A DNA stretch of 64,000 nucleotides from Dermatophagoides farinae (Eukaryota; Arthropoda; Arachnida; Sarcoptiformes; Pyroglyphidae): contig NC_134684.1 in assembly GCF_024713945.1 (NCBI RefSeq), positions 787,001-851,000 on the forward strand. Direction: 5' to 3'. Below are positions 40,482 through 52,407 of this stretch, one piece after another; the stretch's first letter is position 1; every line of letters begins with the position of its first letter. A program made the translations under genes and the position numbers. The notes under the pieces were generated by a model. The model was not told the origin of the DNA. It ran no database searches and saw only the letters and a list, made by a program, of their open reading frames with translations.

Positions 40482-43400
40482 CGATGGTAATGGATATTTA
40501 ATATTTTTTTCCGATAATAATGTTGGCACTGATAGTGTCGTTCCAATTTTATTCATCATTTGTTGATTCATCATCAAAGGCATATCATCATCATTGTCGC
40601 CATTCAACGATGGGGATTGTGTCATCATCATTACATTCATCAATGACATTGACGTGTTGGAATTATTATTATTATTTATAATAATGGCAGAAGAATCATC
40701 ATTAATAATTTGATTTCTTGATTGTGATGATGATGATAATGGTATTGGCGGTGGCGGTGAGGGTGGTGGTTCACCCAAACGATTTGGATCATCCATAAAT
40801 GAAATAAATTCATTTGTTGTTGTTGTAGCCGCTGATGTTGCTGCTGCTGCTGCTAATATTTGTTGTTGTTGCTGTTGTAGCTGATAATCATTTATAGCCG
40901 GTATATTGAGCATTAATACAGAAAATATTAATACACCATTATCATATAATGTCAATACGGTTAAATAAATGTTGATTGTTGATTTTCGCATGTCTAAATG
41001 TAAAAAACGAAAGAGAAAAGAATTAATGAATGAAAAAAAAACTTTTAAATCATGTCATCATTTCATCAGTAGCCCAAAAATAAATTCCAATTGAATCGAT
41101 AAATGTGTATTTTAATGTAAACCGATGTTGAACCGTATAAGGAGAAAGTCTACAGCAAACATTACATAATAATGTGTGCTGCAAGAGTGAATGTTTTCAT
41201 GATTGTTAAACATGGATGAAAAACAAAAACAAAAAACAAAATTAATTATTCAATCAATGAATTGAATTCGATTCGATTCGATTCAAGTTCTACACAATTA
41301 AACAACAAAATAAAAAACAAACAAACGAACAACTAGACAAACAATTTGTGCTTGAATAAAAGATGAAAAACATAACATTAACATGCTATTTTTAAACTTT
41401 TAGCAATCTCACCATCATCATCATCATGATGATTATTTTGGTCAGTAGTTGGTCAAAAAATAATAAAATTGATGATTACTGATATATCAAAATTGGAATT
41501 TAGATTTTTTTTTTGTTCTTTTTTGTTTGTTGTTCCAAAATTTTTGCTTCAAGCAATTAACAAACTTGTCTCATAAATGTTAATTAAATGTTAACGAAAA
41601 TCGAAAAAAATGATGAAATTAATGATAAAAAAAAAATTCTTCATGACGATGATGGACAATGAATGTGAAGAAATATTTGATTTTTCTCAGATATGATTGT
41701 TGTTGTTGTCTGTGTGTTTCATACAGTTTCCATTTATAAATAACAATTTTGCACTGAATTTATGAATGCTTCAATTGGCTGAATTTTTTTTTTTTTTTTT
41801 TTTTGAAAAAATAAACTTGAAAAAAGCGCCAAAAGCTATATCGATTTTCATTTTGAATACTAAAATACATATATACAAATCATAGCAACCAGAGTGAATT
41901 TTTTCTTACGTTTTTTGTCAAAAAAAAAAAAAAATTTTTTTTTACATTTTGAAAATTTTTCTGTCAATCAATTTGTCACTACATTTTTTTTTCTTTGTTT
42001 AAATTTTTTTTGTATTTATTTTCAATGGCTCATCATCATCTTAAAAAAAAAAAAAATTTTCATCCCAAAATATATGCCCCACGGGTTCCAAGAACCCTGT
42101 TCATTCATCATTTTTTCCAATAATGGTATGGACTCTTTCGTATTATTTTTAGCGTCTCCATCTATCTCTTTCTGTGTGTGTGGGTGTGTAGTTTGTCTTA
42201 TGGTTTTGAATTTCATTTCATGACTGAAAGTTCCTTCTTTCTTTATTTTTTTTCTATTATTGATGCTAAAATCAATGAAGCAAATTTTTTTTTGCGTTGC
42301 TGTTAGTATAGTCAATTTAGAGCGATTCTTGTTGAGAGTGAAATAGAAAAAAAAAATCCAATAACAAACACCAATACACACACACAGAGTATCAAATTCC
42401 AAAAAATGTAAAAAAAATGATTGGACATATTCCTCTCTTTTTTTTTGGTTTGTTTCTTCTTCGGAACGAAAAAAAAGAAAATCAAATAAAAAACAATTCA
42501 CCACCATTACCGAGGAAAAAAAACCACAAATTATTTGTCATAATCAAGGCCATGTTGATTGGTTGTTGCTGTCAAATCTATTCGATTTGTATTTCGTAAT
42601 TTGAATCGAAGACAAATAACTAGTCTATCACTCTGATGCTGTCAAACTAGCTATTTGAAATCAAAATGGAAACAAAAAAAAACACAAACACACACACACA
42701 TCAATGATGATTATTGCCCTCAAGGGAAATCTCGTTTTTGTTTTGTTTTGTTTTGTATTTCGAAATTTTTCATTGTAATCCAATTCATAATATTCCTTCC
42801 TTTCATTGGCTTGAATCGTTGGTCCATTTGCTGCTGCTGCTGCTGCCGCTGCTGCTTATGATCAATACCAATCGACTAGAAATGATGGTGAGAATAATGA
42901 TAATTCTGTGAAATGATAATGATAAAAAGTTCTGCTACTACTGCTGCTGCTATAGCCGAAAAATATTCATACGAAAAAAAGAAAGTTTTTCTTTAGACAT
43001 AAAAAAAATGTAACCTTTAATTTCATTTCAAAAGAAAAAAAGAAAATTGTTTTCTAATGGACTCAGAATGTGTGGATGCCATTTATTTTTTCTTCTTGTT
43101 TTATTTTCTAGCACACACACGCACATAAAGTCATACAGAATTCAGAGAATATTCTTGGCGGAAAAAAAGGAAAAAAATCTAAACCTATGCTAAATGGTAT
43201 GCTGTTTGTGTTTTGTTTTACCCAAAAAAAAAAATAAAAGAGTGCAATCTGGTACATCCAGGAATCTAATCCGAAAAAATGGAATGTCTACGTAATAATT
43301 TTCTTCTTCATTTTCAGATTTTCACTTTTTCATCTCATCCATAATAATCAAAATGTTGCACTTTTTCATATATATTTTTTTTCAACATTTTCATTTATAA

Positions 43401-45208
43401 AATACCTGAAACAAACACACACACACACACAAAAAAAACATTTCATTTATTAAAATGACATACACATGCATAGTCAGCAGAAAATGAAAGAATTGAATTA
43501 AGTTGCAGAATTGAAGATGAAGATGAAGATGAATTCATTGCAGACAAAACATATATGTACAAACTTTAATGGATTTTTTTTTGTAGATTTTTGGATCTCT
43601 TTTTTTGCTTTCAACAGAATGATCGATATTGATTTGTGATTATTATCGAACCAGTGTAGGCAGAAAAGAAAAGCCAGAATAAAAAAGAAAATAAAATGAA
43701 ATGAAACTAAACGAGTGAATGGAGAAATTGACAATTAAATAGCACACACACACAAAGACACACAGACAATCAAATGACTATAATTGACTATTTTCGATAA
43801 TTACAACTCACTATCTATCTATCTATCTATCTATCTATCCATCAGTATCGATTTGATTTTCAAACAAACAAAAAAAAAATTCTCCAATCTATCATTACAA
43901 TAATAATAAAAAACAGAGGTAGATAGATCATCATTTGATGCTATCAACAACAACAAATCAACAACAACCATCATCAACTTTGTCGAGATTCTGAAATGAC
44001 AAGAAGAAGAAGAAAAAAACAGAAAACAAAAACTGACTTTTTTTCTCATGGGGAAATAGATAAAAAAAGAAGAAGAAACAAAAAAACGTTAACTAACGTT
44101 ATCATCATCATCAATAAAGAATTTGTGATGATTATGCAAACGTTGGTTGTGTTTGTTTGTAACTTATACAAATATATATATAAAAAAAATGACATTCGAT
44201 GATGGCCAAATTATATTTGAAATGAATGGGGAGAGGTAGAAAAAAAAACTAGACACGATAGCTTGTAGTAAAGCACGCAACAACAAAAAAAAAAACCAAA
44301 CACGAAACCGACAACAAAAAAAAACAAGTGTGCGTGCGTGCCTTTGTGGAACAATAAGATTCACTTTATTTTACTTTACTTTACATGTAACAATTCATTC
44401 ATTCAATCATTGATGATGATGATGATGAAAAAAGAATCAAAAAAAAAGAGCATCATCATCATCATCATCAATAAATATTTTGCTTTCACTTTAATTTTAT
44501 TTCTCATTCATTCATTCATTCATCACTTTTTTTTAAACACAAACTTGAACACTATATAAAATGCAATGATAATGGAAAACCAATTTAGTTTTTTTTTCTA
44601 CCGTTTTTTCTTATTCTTCTTCTTCTTCATTTTTTTTACACTCAATTCATTCATTCCAAAAGCAAAAGCAAAAAAAAACAGAAAAGAAATGTTTCTGCCT
44701 TTCTCTCAATCATTCGAAGTTTTGATGATTTTTTTTGCGAAAGTCTCCCAAGTGAAATAGTAATAGCTTTTTCTTATTATTATTTACTGGCAATCATCAT
44801 CATCAACATCAACATCAACATCTCAATCATTGATGATGATGATGATGACCCATCAACCAATTATCAACCGTTGGCTAATTGAGCGTTTGTTTTTTTCCTT
44901 TTTTTTATCGTGGCAATTTCATCATGATAAACGAATGAAAATTGATCCATTAAATTGAACTTTGAACAATCTCATTATTATGTAAGATAAATGATGATGA
45001 TGGTTTTTTTTTGTTTAAATTTCAGAATTGATTAACGAAAATTTCAATCATGTGGCGACTATATTAATAACGAACCTTTATAAAAGATCAATATATACAA
45101 TGTGATCATGTTGAATATGAAACCAACAATGACGATGAACATATTGAAATGGCCATAACAATAATATTTCAATGTTAATGACCATACAGGTGGCTCTTCT
45201 TTGTCCAT
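38434..45208 (-). CDS. FMRFamide-receptor-like GPCR (form A, proximal first exon)
   Basis: Exons 45076-45208, 39404-40993 and 38434-39341 join in frame to 876 residues. It is a class A peptide GPCR. Helix 1 is in exon 1 (FIVIVGFIFNMITLYIL). Helix 2 opens exon 2 (MRKSTINIYLTVLTLYDN). Helix 3 is IVYPLALIAQTGSIWTTCLI, followed by ERYLAVCHPL in place of DRY. Helix 4 is IWALSILSIMAFLFNLPRF. Helix 5 is FNYIVPLSLLAALNVKIYF. Helix 6 is split by intron 2 (SMFIAIVAIFI/ACNAPAFIV). Helix 7 ends NSSINFVIYCIFGRKFR in place of NPxxY. IAQT...ERY.AVCHPL and IACN are typical of insect FMRFamide receptors. Between helices 2 and 3 lies an insertion of ~330 residues (about 80-408) with Ser, Asn, Gln and Asp runs and glycosylation sequons (NDS, NKT, NIT, NAT). 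The tail of ~240 residues is Ser/Gln-rich. The exact ligand cannot be told from sequence. Confidence 0.85.
40994..45075 (-). other. First intron of GPCR form A
   Basis: Starts GTTCGT after AAAG and ends TTTAG before ACATGCG. It is noncoding, with long T and A runs, CA, GCT and CTAT repeats. I see no additional helix-1-like exon in it. Confidence 0.7.
43810..43839. repeat. (CTAT)n microsatellite
   Basis: Seven to eight tetranucleotide units inside the GPCR intron. Confidence 0.9.
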
Positions 45209-48200
45209 TATTGAAAAACAAAAACAAACAAAAAGAGACAAAAAGACACACGCAAAAATGAAATTGTACACAAAAAATGACGATGACGAATTGATGAAAA
45301 TGAGTATTCGTTTGTTTGTTTGTTTAGTTTGGTTTATTTTTATCAAAAAACAAAAAAAAAATTGTAATTATGGCTCAAGGTAATAATGTGTGTGTGTGTG
45401 TACGGTGGGGGCAGGTGGTGATAATGATAATCTCTGGGATAAGAAAATTTACAAAAATGCCTGCAATCATCATTGGCGTCATATTTTTTTTTTAATTTTG
45501 TTTTGCATGGAATTTAGTTTGGTTTGGCGTTTTTTTTTCTATTCAAAATTTACGACTTATGATTACACGTCATTAAAAATGGAGATTATTGGACAATTGT
45601 TTTATTTTCATTTAGCAAAAAAAAAAAAAAAAAAAAAAAAAAATGACACTAATACCGTAATGTTGATGCACCAAGCACAAAGTAAAAAAAAACAAAACAA
45701 AACAAACCAGGAACCATTTGGTCTGAATATATATATATAGATATATGATGCAAAATAAACAAAAGAAAAAAAAAACAATAAATTCATAGCGATTTCATCA
45801 TCATTCATAATCATCATCATCATCATCATCATTATTATTATTATTATGATTATTATGGGAATAATAATCATCATTAGTGCAAAACAAAACAAATTTGAAG
45901 TGGGGCAAAAAAAAAAAGATTGTCAGATTCTTCCATATTCCTTGAGTGTACTATAGTGATACTATCGTTTGTCTCAATAATAATTGATTGATACATACAT
46001 GGAATTATTTTAAGCTAAACAAACATAGAAAAAAAAAACGAAAGACGAAGAAGAAGTAAAAAAAATGATTGAGATTCATTCTGTTGGCCAAATTGTGTGA
46101 ATGAACATTTGATGATGATATACGATCGACCATTATCATCAAACTAATAATAATATTTCTCAATCTTTTTTTTTCTTTGCTCGTTAACATCGTTTTTGTT
46201 ACTCTTCTTTTTCTTCTTCTTCATCATTTTTTTCCATCTTTCTTTATGATCTGTGGTTGGATGGATGGATCATCATCATCATCATCATCCATATTTAATG
46301 TTTATTTGCACTCTAATGGCTAGAAAGAATTTCATTTTTTTTCCAATTTCACATTTACCCAGTAGCCAGGTAATCAGGTAATTTGGAAAATTTAATAAAT
46401 GGATAAATTATCAGTAGATTCTAAAAATGAATATAAATTAATGATCATCATTGCGCTATTCATTTAGTTCTTTTTTTTGGTTAAATGAAAATAAATTTAT
46501 TCTACATACAGAATAATAAAAAAACGACAAATCATGTTGAAGAAAAACATGTTTCGATTCTGTGAACAACAACAACAACAACAACAGCGAGAGAATAATG
46601 ATTTCTAATGATCCCAATGGGGATTTCGTTTCGTTTCGTTTTGTTTTTTAATTTATTCATTTTATCATTTCAATGATTGTGTTGGAACATTGATCCATTG
46701 ATGGATAGATAATCGTGCACATCGTATATGAATGGATAAATATCACTGGCCTGGCTTAGCTCTAAATCCGTTAGCTCCATACACTTTTTTATTTCCATAA
46801 CACAACAAAACACAAAAACATTCAGGCTAGCAGGTTGGTCATTGGTAAAAAAAACGGATGTTGTTGTTGTTGTTATTGTTGTTGTTGTTGTTGTCCCAGG
46901 AGTGAACATTGTTTAACTTTTTTTTATTCGATCTGGTAAAAAAGCAACAACAACAAAAAAAAGTTGTACAAAACTAATCTGTGTTTTATCATTTGATTTT
47001 TCCAAGTTTTTTCAAAATTGGAAATCCAAAAGTAACAAAAAAAAAATTCCAATTCTCGAAAAAAAATACCGAAACGAACAAATTACACAAAAAAAATCGG
47101 AAACTTTCTGCTTTTGTTATTGTTGTTGTTGTTGTTTCTAATGGAAAAACTACAAATTAATTTTTCATTTATTTGTACAACTTTCGTGTTCAATTCTGTG
47201 ATTGTCATTTGTTTCATCTTTGTTTTCGGAAGTTCTTTGCTTTCTTTCACAATCATTATTGGTGGCTTGAAAATGTCAAAAAAAAAAATCCAAATCAAAA
47301 TCGAAATTGAAGACTCAAAATAAAAATTTCACTCGTTCTTGTTGTTGCCGAAATAACCAACAACCATACAATAAAGTAAAATTGTGGAAACAGAATCAAA
47401 TTTTGTTACTACAGATCATCATCATTATTGAGAATTGTTTGTTTGTGATTTTCAAATTCTTTTTCTATGGCTTGCTTTGTCGTTTTTTTCTCTCTCTCAA
47501 TTTTACAGAATCGAATTTTTTTTTCATCACAAACAAACAACAAACATACATGGAAACCTAACAAACGAACAAATTAGTAATGAAAAATAAAACCAACAAA
47601 CAAGGCCAGACGTTTTGATTTCATTCTTCAGTCTATTTATAAACGTTTCCGAAAATGAAATGAAATTTTTTTTTTGTTGCTTGTGTGTGGGTGGTTGGTT
47701 GGTTAGTTAATCAGGAAACAATGAACAAGATTATTATTATAAAATTTGTCATCACCATCATCATTTTGGTTAGTTGACCAGAAACAAAATCAAGAAAAAA
47801 AAATACACATTTATTGTCCAACCACAGCCGTCGCGACACATTTTATTAGATGAAAAAAAAAGAAAAGAAAAAATTGATTATCGTATGTGCTTGTATTTGT
47901 GTAATCGTTGGAATAAATGAATGAATAAATAAATAAATGGATCGTATAGAATTCCAGAATATTCTGCATGACAATAATGAATGAATGAATGATTAAATGA
48001 ATTTTACACTGATTACTGTCTACATTCATCAATGCAATGATGTTGATATTAAATTTTTTTTTCCAAAGTAACAAAATCACTGATTAAATCGCCATCATGG
48101 CAATGATTTTGATTCTGATGGCTACTTTTTTTTCTCGTTTAGTTATCATGGAAATCAAAAAAAAAAAAAAAAAAAAAGAGAAAGAGAAAAAGAGAGAATT

Positions 48201-48509
48201 TTTTTTTCTTCAAGCTAAAAAAAAAATCATCATCATCAAAATTATTGAGTACATTGAAACTTCCATTTGCTCATTAAAATTCTATGGAAAACGTTTAGTT
48301 TAGTTAATGAGAAAAACAATTTGATCCATACAAATGAACAAACGATGGATGAAGAATTGATCAAAAATGAATTCATTATCAAAAAAAATAATGAACCAAA
48401 ATTTGATTTGATCAAAAAAAAAAATTCAAGTAATTGAGTTTGATTGACATTTTAGTTTTTTTTTAATTGAAAAAAACAAGAATTTTTTTAAAAAAAAATC
48501 AGAATTTAC
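45209..48509. other. DNA between the two GPCR first exons
   Basis: Noncoding by inspection. It would be intron for form B and promoter for form A. It contains CAT/GAT and GTT/CAA runs. No core promoter element can be singled out. Confidence 0.6.
45617..45643. repeat. Poly-A tract of 27
   Basis: Uninterrupted run of A, one of the longest homopolymers in the window. No retroelement sequence is recognisable on its 5' side, so it is probably a simple homopolymer. Confidence 0.95.
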
Positions 48510-48615
48510 CTTTACTTGAATTCAATATGTACAATGTTAATGTATTGCCCAATAGACCAAAAAAACAGATTATATTCGACAGAATTCCATATGAATAAAA
48601 TTTGAAAATCTCCAT
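48510..48615 (-). CDS. Alternative distal first exon of the same GPCR (form B helix 1)
   Basis: The ATG at 48615 is the first Met after an in-frame TAA at 48628-48630. It opens a 35-codon exon: MEIFKFYSYGIL, then NIICFFGLLGN, then TLTLYILNSSK, ending AAAG|GTAAAT. The donor phase (1) equals that of the proximal exon at 45076-45208, so joining to 40993 restores the same GAC-ATG-CGA codons. The resulting receptor has 867 residues. GLLGN is the classical helix-1 Asn motif. Over 31 aligned positions the two exons share about 13 identities, including Y.YG, the helix Asn and TLYIL. This looks like a duplicated, mutually exclusive first exon with its own promoter. No transcript evidence is available here. 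Confidence 0.7.
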
Positions 48616-50017
48616 TTTTCTTTTTTTTTAATTCTTTGATTGATTTGATAACTTTGTTTGTTTGTTTTAAATACACAAAGACAGACGTACACACACATAA
48701 ACAACAGTAAATTGAGCAATGATTTTTTGGTAAATTACCAATTTTCACTGTTTCGTTGTGTTTTTTTTTCTGACCAAAAAAAAAAAAAAAAAAAAAATGT
48801 TCACCACACTTTTATCAACAACGACGACGACGACGACAATGACGACGATGATGATGATGATGATGATGACAAATGTAGATGAAAATTTGACAATTTCTTT
48901 CTCACTTTATAATGTTGGTGTGTGTGTGTGTGTGTGTTCGCTTCATCGATCAGAGGATTAATCAATTTTTTTTTCACATCCAATTTGAAAATTTTTTTTT
49001 GCCGCTTCTTTTGATTGAAATTTTTATTAATTCCACCATTAATGTGAAAACAACGACAGCAGCAACAACAACAACAACAACAACTGTGAATGGCTGAAGA
49101 TAGAGATAAAGGTGTAAAGTCGTTGATTTTTCCAAAAAAAAAAAACACTATCGATCAGATTGAATTACTGTTACTGCTGTTGTTGTTGCTGCCACCAAAG
49201 TTAAGAATAAATTAATTATTCATTCTCATTACTAAGACGAATAATAATAATAATAAAAATCGATCATCGATAATCGTAAAATGTGTGATCATCGTCATCA
49301 TACACAATTGATTACACATACATTGGCACATTTATATGATATACAACAAACAAAACACTAAATAATAATAATGGTAAAAACTTCCGATAAACTTTTCATT
49401 ATTTTTGGATCAACAACAACAATAACAAGAAAAGAATCAAATCATCATCCATAGTATTTTTACGATGATGAAAATGAACGAATGATTATGATGATGAACT
49501 AATGATGATCATAACCACACTAAGCGAACAACCGAACAACCAACCAACCAGCCAACCAACCATTCATCTAATCCATTGATGAAGCCATCTCGTATATATA
49601 TGGTTGTTACATATACACATGCAGCATATATACATGGCGCTTATTTTTATTTTTTTTTTTTTTTTTTGGTCGAAAATACGGATTCTGCGTCCTGTGTAAC
49701 TAAGTGTATATGATAAACGGAACAGGATAGTGAATGGTTTGGTTCATAGATTGATTGGATAAATGAAGATTTTTTTTCCTCTTTCACTCTCTCTCTCTCT
49801 CTCTCTCTCTCTAGTGATGGTGATTCAACATACGTACAGGTTAAATGCGCAGTAGAGATACACACATCGATGAGTGAACCATCATCATCATGATGATGAT
49901 GATCAAAAAAAAAAAAAAAATTCGTAATGATCTCTCAAATGATTATTAATTTGATGTAGATGGAATGAATAAATTGCTGAATCGCATACTTCTTTTTTTT
50001 CTGGATTAGACACATAC

Positions 50018-50048
<31 letters not shown>

Positions 50049-51775
50049 AACAAACAAATGAATGAATTCATCAATGAATAAAAACAACAACGTTTGTCTA
50101 ATGTAAACATAACCAATATATACCAATTATATATCTATATATAAAATAATTCTGATCATCATCATCATAATCATCATCGAATTTGAAATAGGTAAATGAA
50201 AAGAAAACTGATGAAAAAAAAAATAATAACAAATTGAAAAAGATCTATAGATGAATCAATAAATAGTAATGACTCGATTCGATTTGATTTGATTTGATTT
50301 GATTTGATTCAATTATTTTGTTCCCTCTCTCTATCTCTCTTTCTCTTTTGTTCAACACACACACACACATCAAATGAATATATTTATAATGGTCGTTTGC
50401 ATTGAATCAAATTCATTTGTATTGAATCATCGTTTTCAATTTGTTTTTTTTTCGTTTCATTTTGTTGTTTGTTCCGTATACATTTCAAACAATAAATCCA
50501 AATGAATCAGTGATTTTTTTTTTGGTCTAGATGCAATGTCTGGATCATTGCATCATCATCATGATTCTGTGCATTTTTTTTAAAAATAATTCGACCAGCC
50601 AGAATCGGATCATCGTCATCAGAATTTGACATTCGATTGAATTTTTCTGAATAAACTAATCTGATTAACATTATCGATGAATAAAAAATTCTACAATAAC
50701 AATATTTTCATTCATAATAAAAAAAAAATACCAAGAAAATATTCTGGAAATGCAAACACACACACACACATGCACATAAATAAGCCTGATCGATGAAATT
50801 CCAGTATTCCAGAATATTCCAATATTGATGATGTTGTTTCTTGCTTGACTTGATGTTTTGTGTGTGTGTGTGTATATATATATTGAAACCATTCAACCGA
50901 ATAAAAGAAAAAGAAAAAAAATTACATTTCAAAACTACAAGATCACAAAGTATCCATTTTCTTTCTTTCTTTCTTTTCTTCTTAACTCTTTAACAATTAG
51001 AAAAAATCCAAAGATTTCAATCCAAACTTTGGCATCAGGTGTACACACAATGCCTACAGGCTTTCTTTCTCTCTCTCTCTTTATCTTGTTCAAATACATT
51101 AAATTCGTTCTTTGGAATCGATCGAATAAACTTAATTCACAATAATCGAGAAAAAGAACGAATGAATGTAAACAATAAACGAGAAAATTTATCGGATCCT
51201 CTTCATCATTATCGTCATCGTTTTAGTAGATTTTTTCTCGATAATTTTTCTAAATTTATTCAAACATACAACAAGTTAACTATTTTATAATGATGATGAT
51301 GATGATTATGATGTATAACAAGAACAAATAATAGAATGGGTGGATCTTTAAATATCCATTAAAGCTCAATATAATTGTCATTTTGGGATTTTTTTTGTTT
51401 TCATATACAGAATCCATTTGTAATCAGTGATTCTTGATTTTTTCTTGATATGAATAAATTCTCTAAAGAAAAACAAAAAAAGAAAAAGAAAAAGAAAAAA
51501 AATCCAATTAAAAATCAAATTGTGCAACCAAAGTATTCATTAAAAAAAACGAAGACAAAACAGACCTGTTGTTGTTGTTGTTGTTGTTGGACAAAAAATC
51601 ACTACTTTTTCACTCAAAAATAAAGTATAATTTTGTCGAACAATTTTTTTTCTCTTTCCAATTAAAGTGAATTGAATAATCAAAAAAAAATTCGAATTGT
51701 ATCCGATTGGTGGAATTTGGCAAAAAAAAGTTTTCAACTTTTTTTTTCATTTTCAATTGAATTGAAAAGCTAGAA
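48616..51775. other. Shared upstream region between GPCR form B (-) and TAF11 (+)
   Basis: About 3.1 kb with no gene. It contains GAT/CAT, CA, CT and CAAC repeats and A/T homopolymers. Both flanking genes point away from it, so both promoters should lie here. Confidence 0.6.
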
Positions 51776-52270
51776 ATGGACGAAATGCATACAACAGCAC
51801 CAATGGCATCTATGACATGGAATGATAAAATGATGTAAACGCACACGTTATAATGTATTAAATCGGTCCGTTATTTTTTTTTTCTTTTAATCCAAACGCT
51901 CACATAGGATTCTATTGGAAAATTTTAACCATGAACAATTTAGCCGTTATGAAATGTGTCGTCGATCGAAATTTTCTAAAAGTGTAATGAAAAAATTCAT
52001 TCGTTCCATAACCGATGTGATGATTAACGATAAAACAGCCATTGCATTGGCTGGTATAGCCAAAGTTTATGTCGGTGAATTAATTGAAACCGGTAAGTCA
52101 GTGATGATGATGATTAATCAATCGATTCATGTATTATTATAAAAGCTCTAGATTATCAACAAAAAATTGGTGAAAATGGACCATTAACACCGAAACATTT
52201 ACGTGAATCTTTTCGACAATTGAATCGTAATAATCAACGACGTGTTTCATGTTTTTTTCACCATGTTTAA
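51776..52270 (+). CDS. Taf11: TAF11, TFIID subunit with histone fold
   Basis: Exons 51776-51834, 51908-52092 and 52146-52270 join in frame to 122 residues. TAF11 pairs with TAF13 inside TFIID at RNA polymerase II promoters. The junction of exons 1 and 2 gives DKMMILLENFNHEQFSRYEM, which matches the start of the TAF11 histone-fold region (IL..F..EQ..RYEM.RRS.F.K). RSITDVMINDKTAIALAGIA and KVYVGELIE continue it. Exon 3 gives ALDYQQKIG, then GPLTPKHLRESFRQL, which corresponds to the family's EALD...PLQPKHMREAVRRL. The start is the ATG after an in-frame TGA (51758-51760), leaving only ~20 residues before the fold. Vertebrate TAF11 has a much longer acidic N-terminus. The C-terminus after RQLNR also differs from the usual basic tail. 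Introns are 73 and 53 nt. Confidence 0.9.
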
Positions 52271-52312
52271 TCCATTAACAAACCACGTTGTGTTTTTTTT
52301 CCCCAGCCAATG

Positions 52313-52318
52313 AATAAA
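52313..52318 (+). terminator. Polyadenylation signal AATAAA for TAF11
   Basis: The first AATAAA after the TAF11 stop, 43 nt downstream, immediately before the transposon remnant. Confidence 0.65.
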
Positions 52319-52335
52319 CACATTCAATTTTGATA

Positions 52336-52405
52336 CAGTAATGCGTCGTTTTATGGTCAAAATTTTTAGAACATAGCTCCAGCGTTAAGCGGCGGTTTAT
52401 TACTG
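52336..52405. mobile_element. 70-bp nonautonomous DNA transposon remnant (Tc1/mariner-pogo type)
   Basis: The unit begins CAGTAATGCGTCG and ends CGGTTTATTACTG, and is flanked on both sides by TA, the target of Tc1/mariner-superfamily elements. The ends are inverted repeats (CAGTAAT at the tip, with imperfect CG-containing continuation). The inner part of the right end read inward (CAGTAATAAACCGCCGCTTA) resembles pogo/Tigger termini. No transposase is present, so it would be a very small MITE or internal deletion product. Confidence 0.55.
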
Positions 52406-52407
52406 TA

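Noticed and set aside
45609-45643. Poly-A of 27 considered as the tail of a retrotransposed copy
   Set aside because: No target duplication, no gene-like or SINE-like sequence on its 5' side. Simple homopolymers are common here.
48512-48748. 78-codon minus-strand frame overlapping GPCR exon B
   Set aside because: It is in another frame from the helix-1 sequence. The overlapping 35-codon frame explains the region better.
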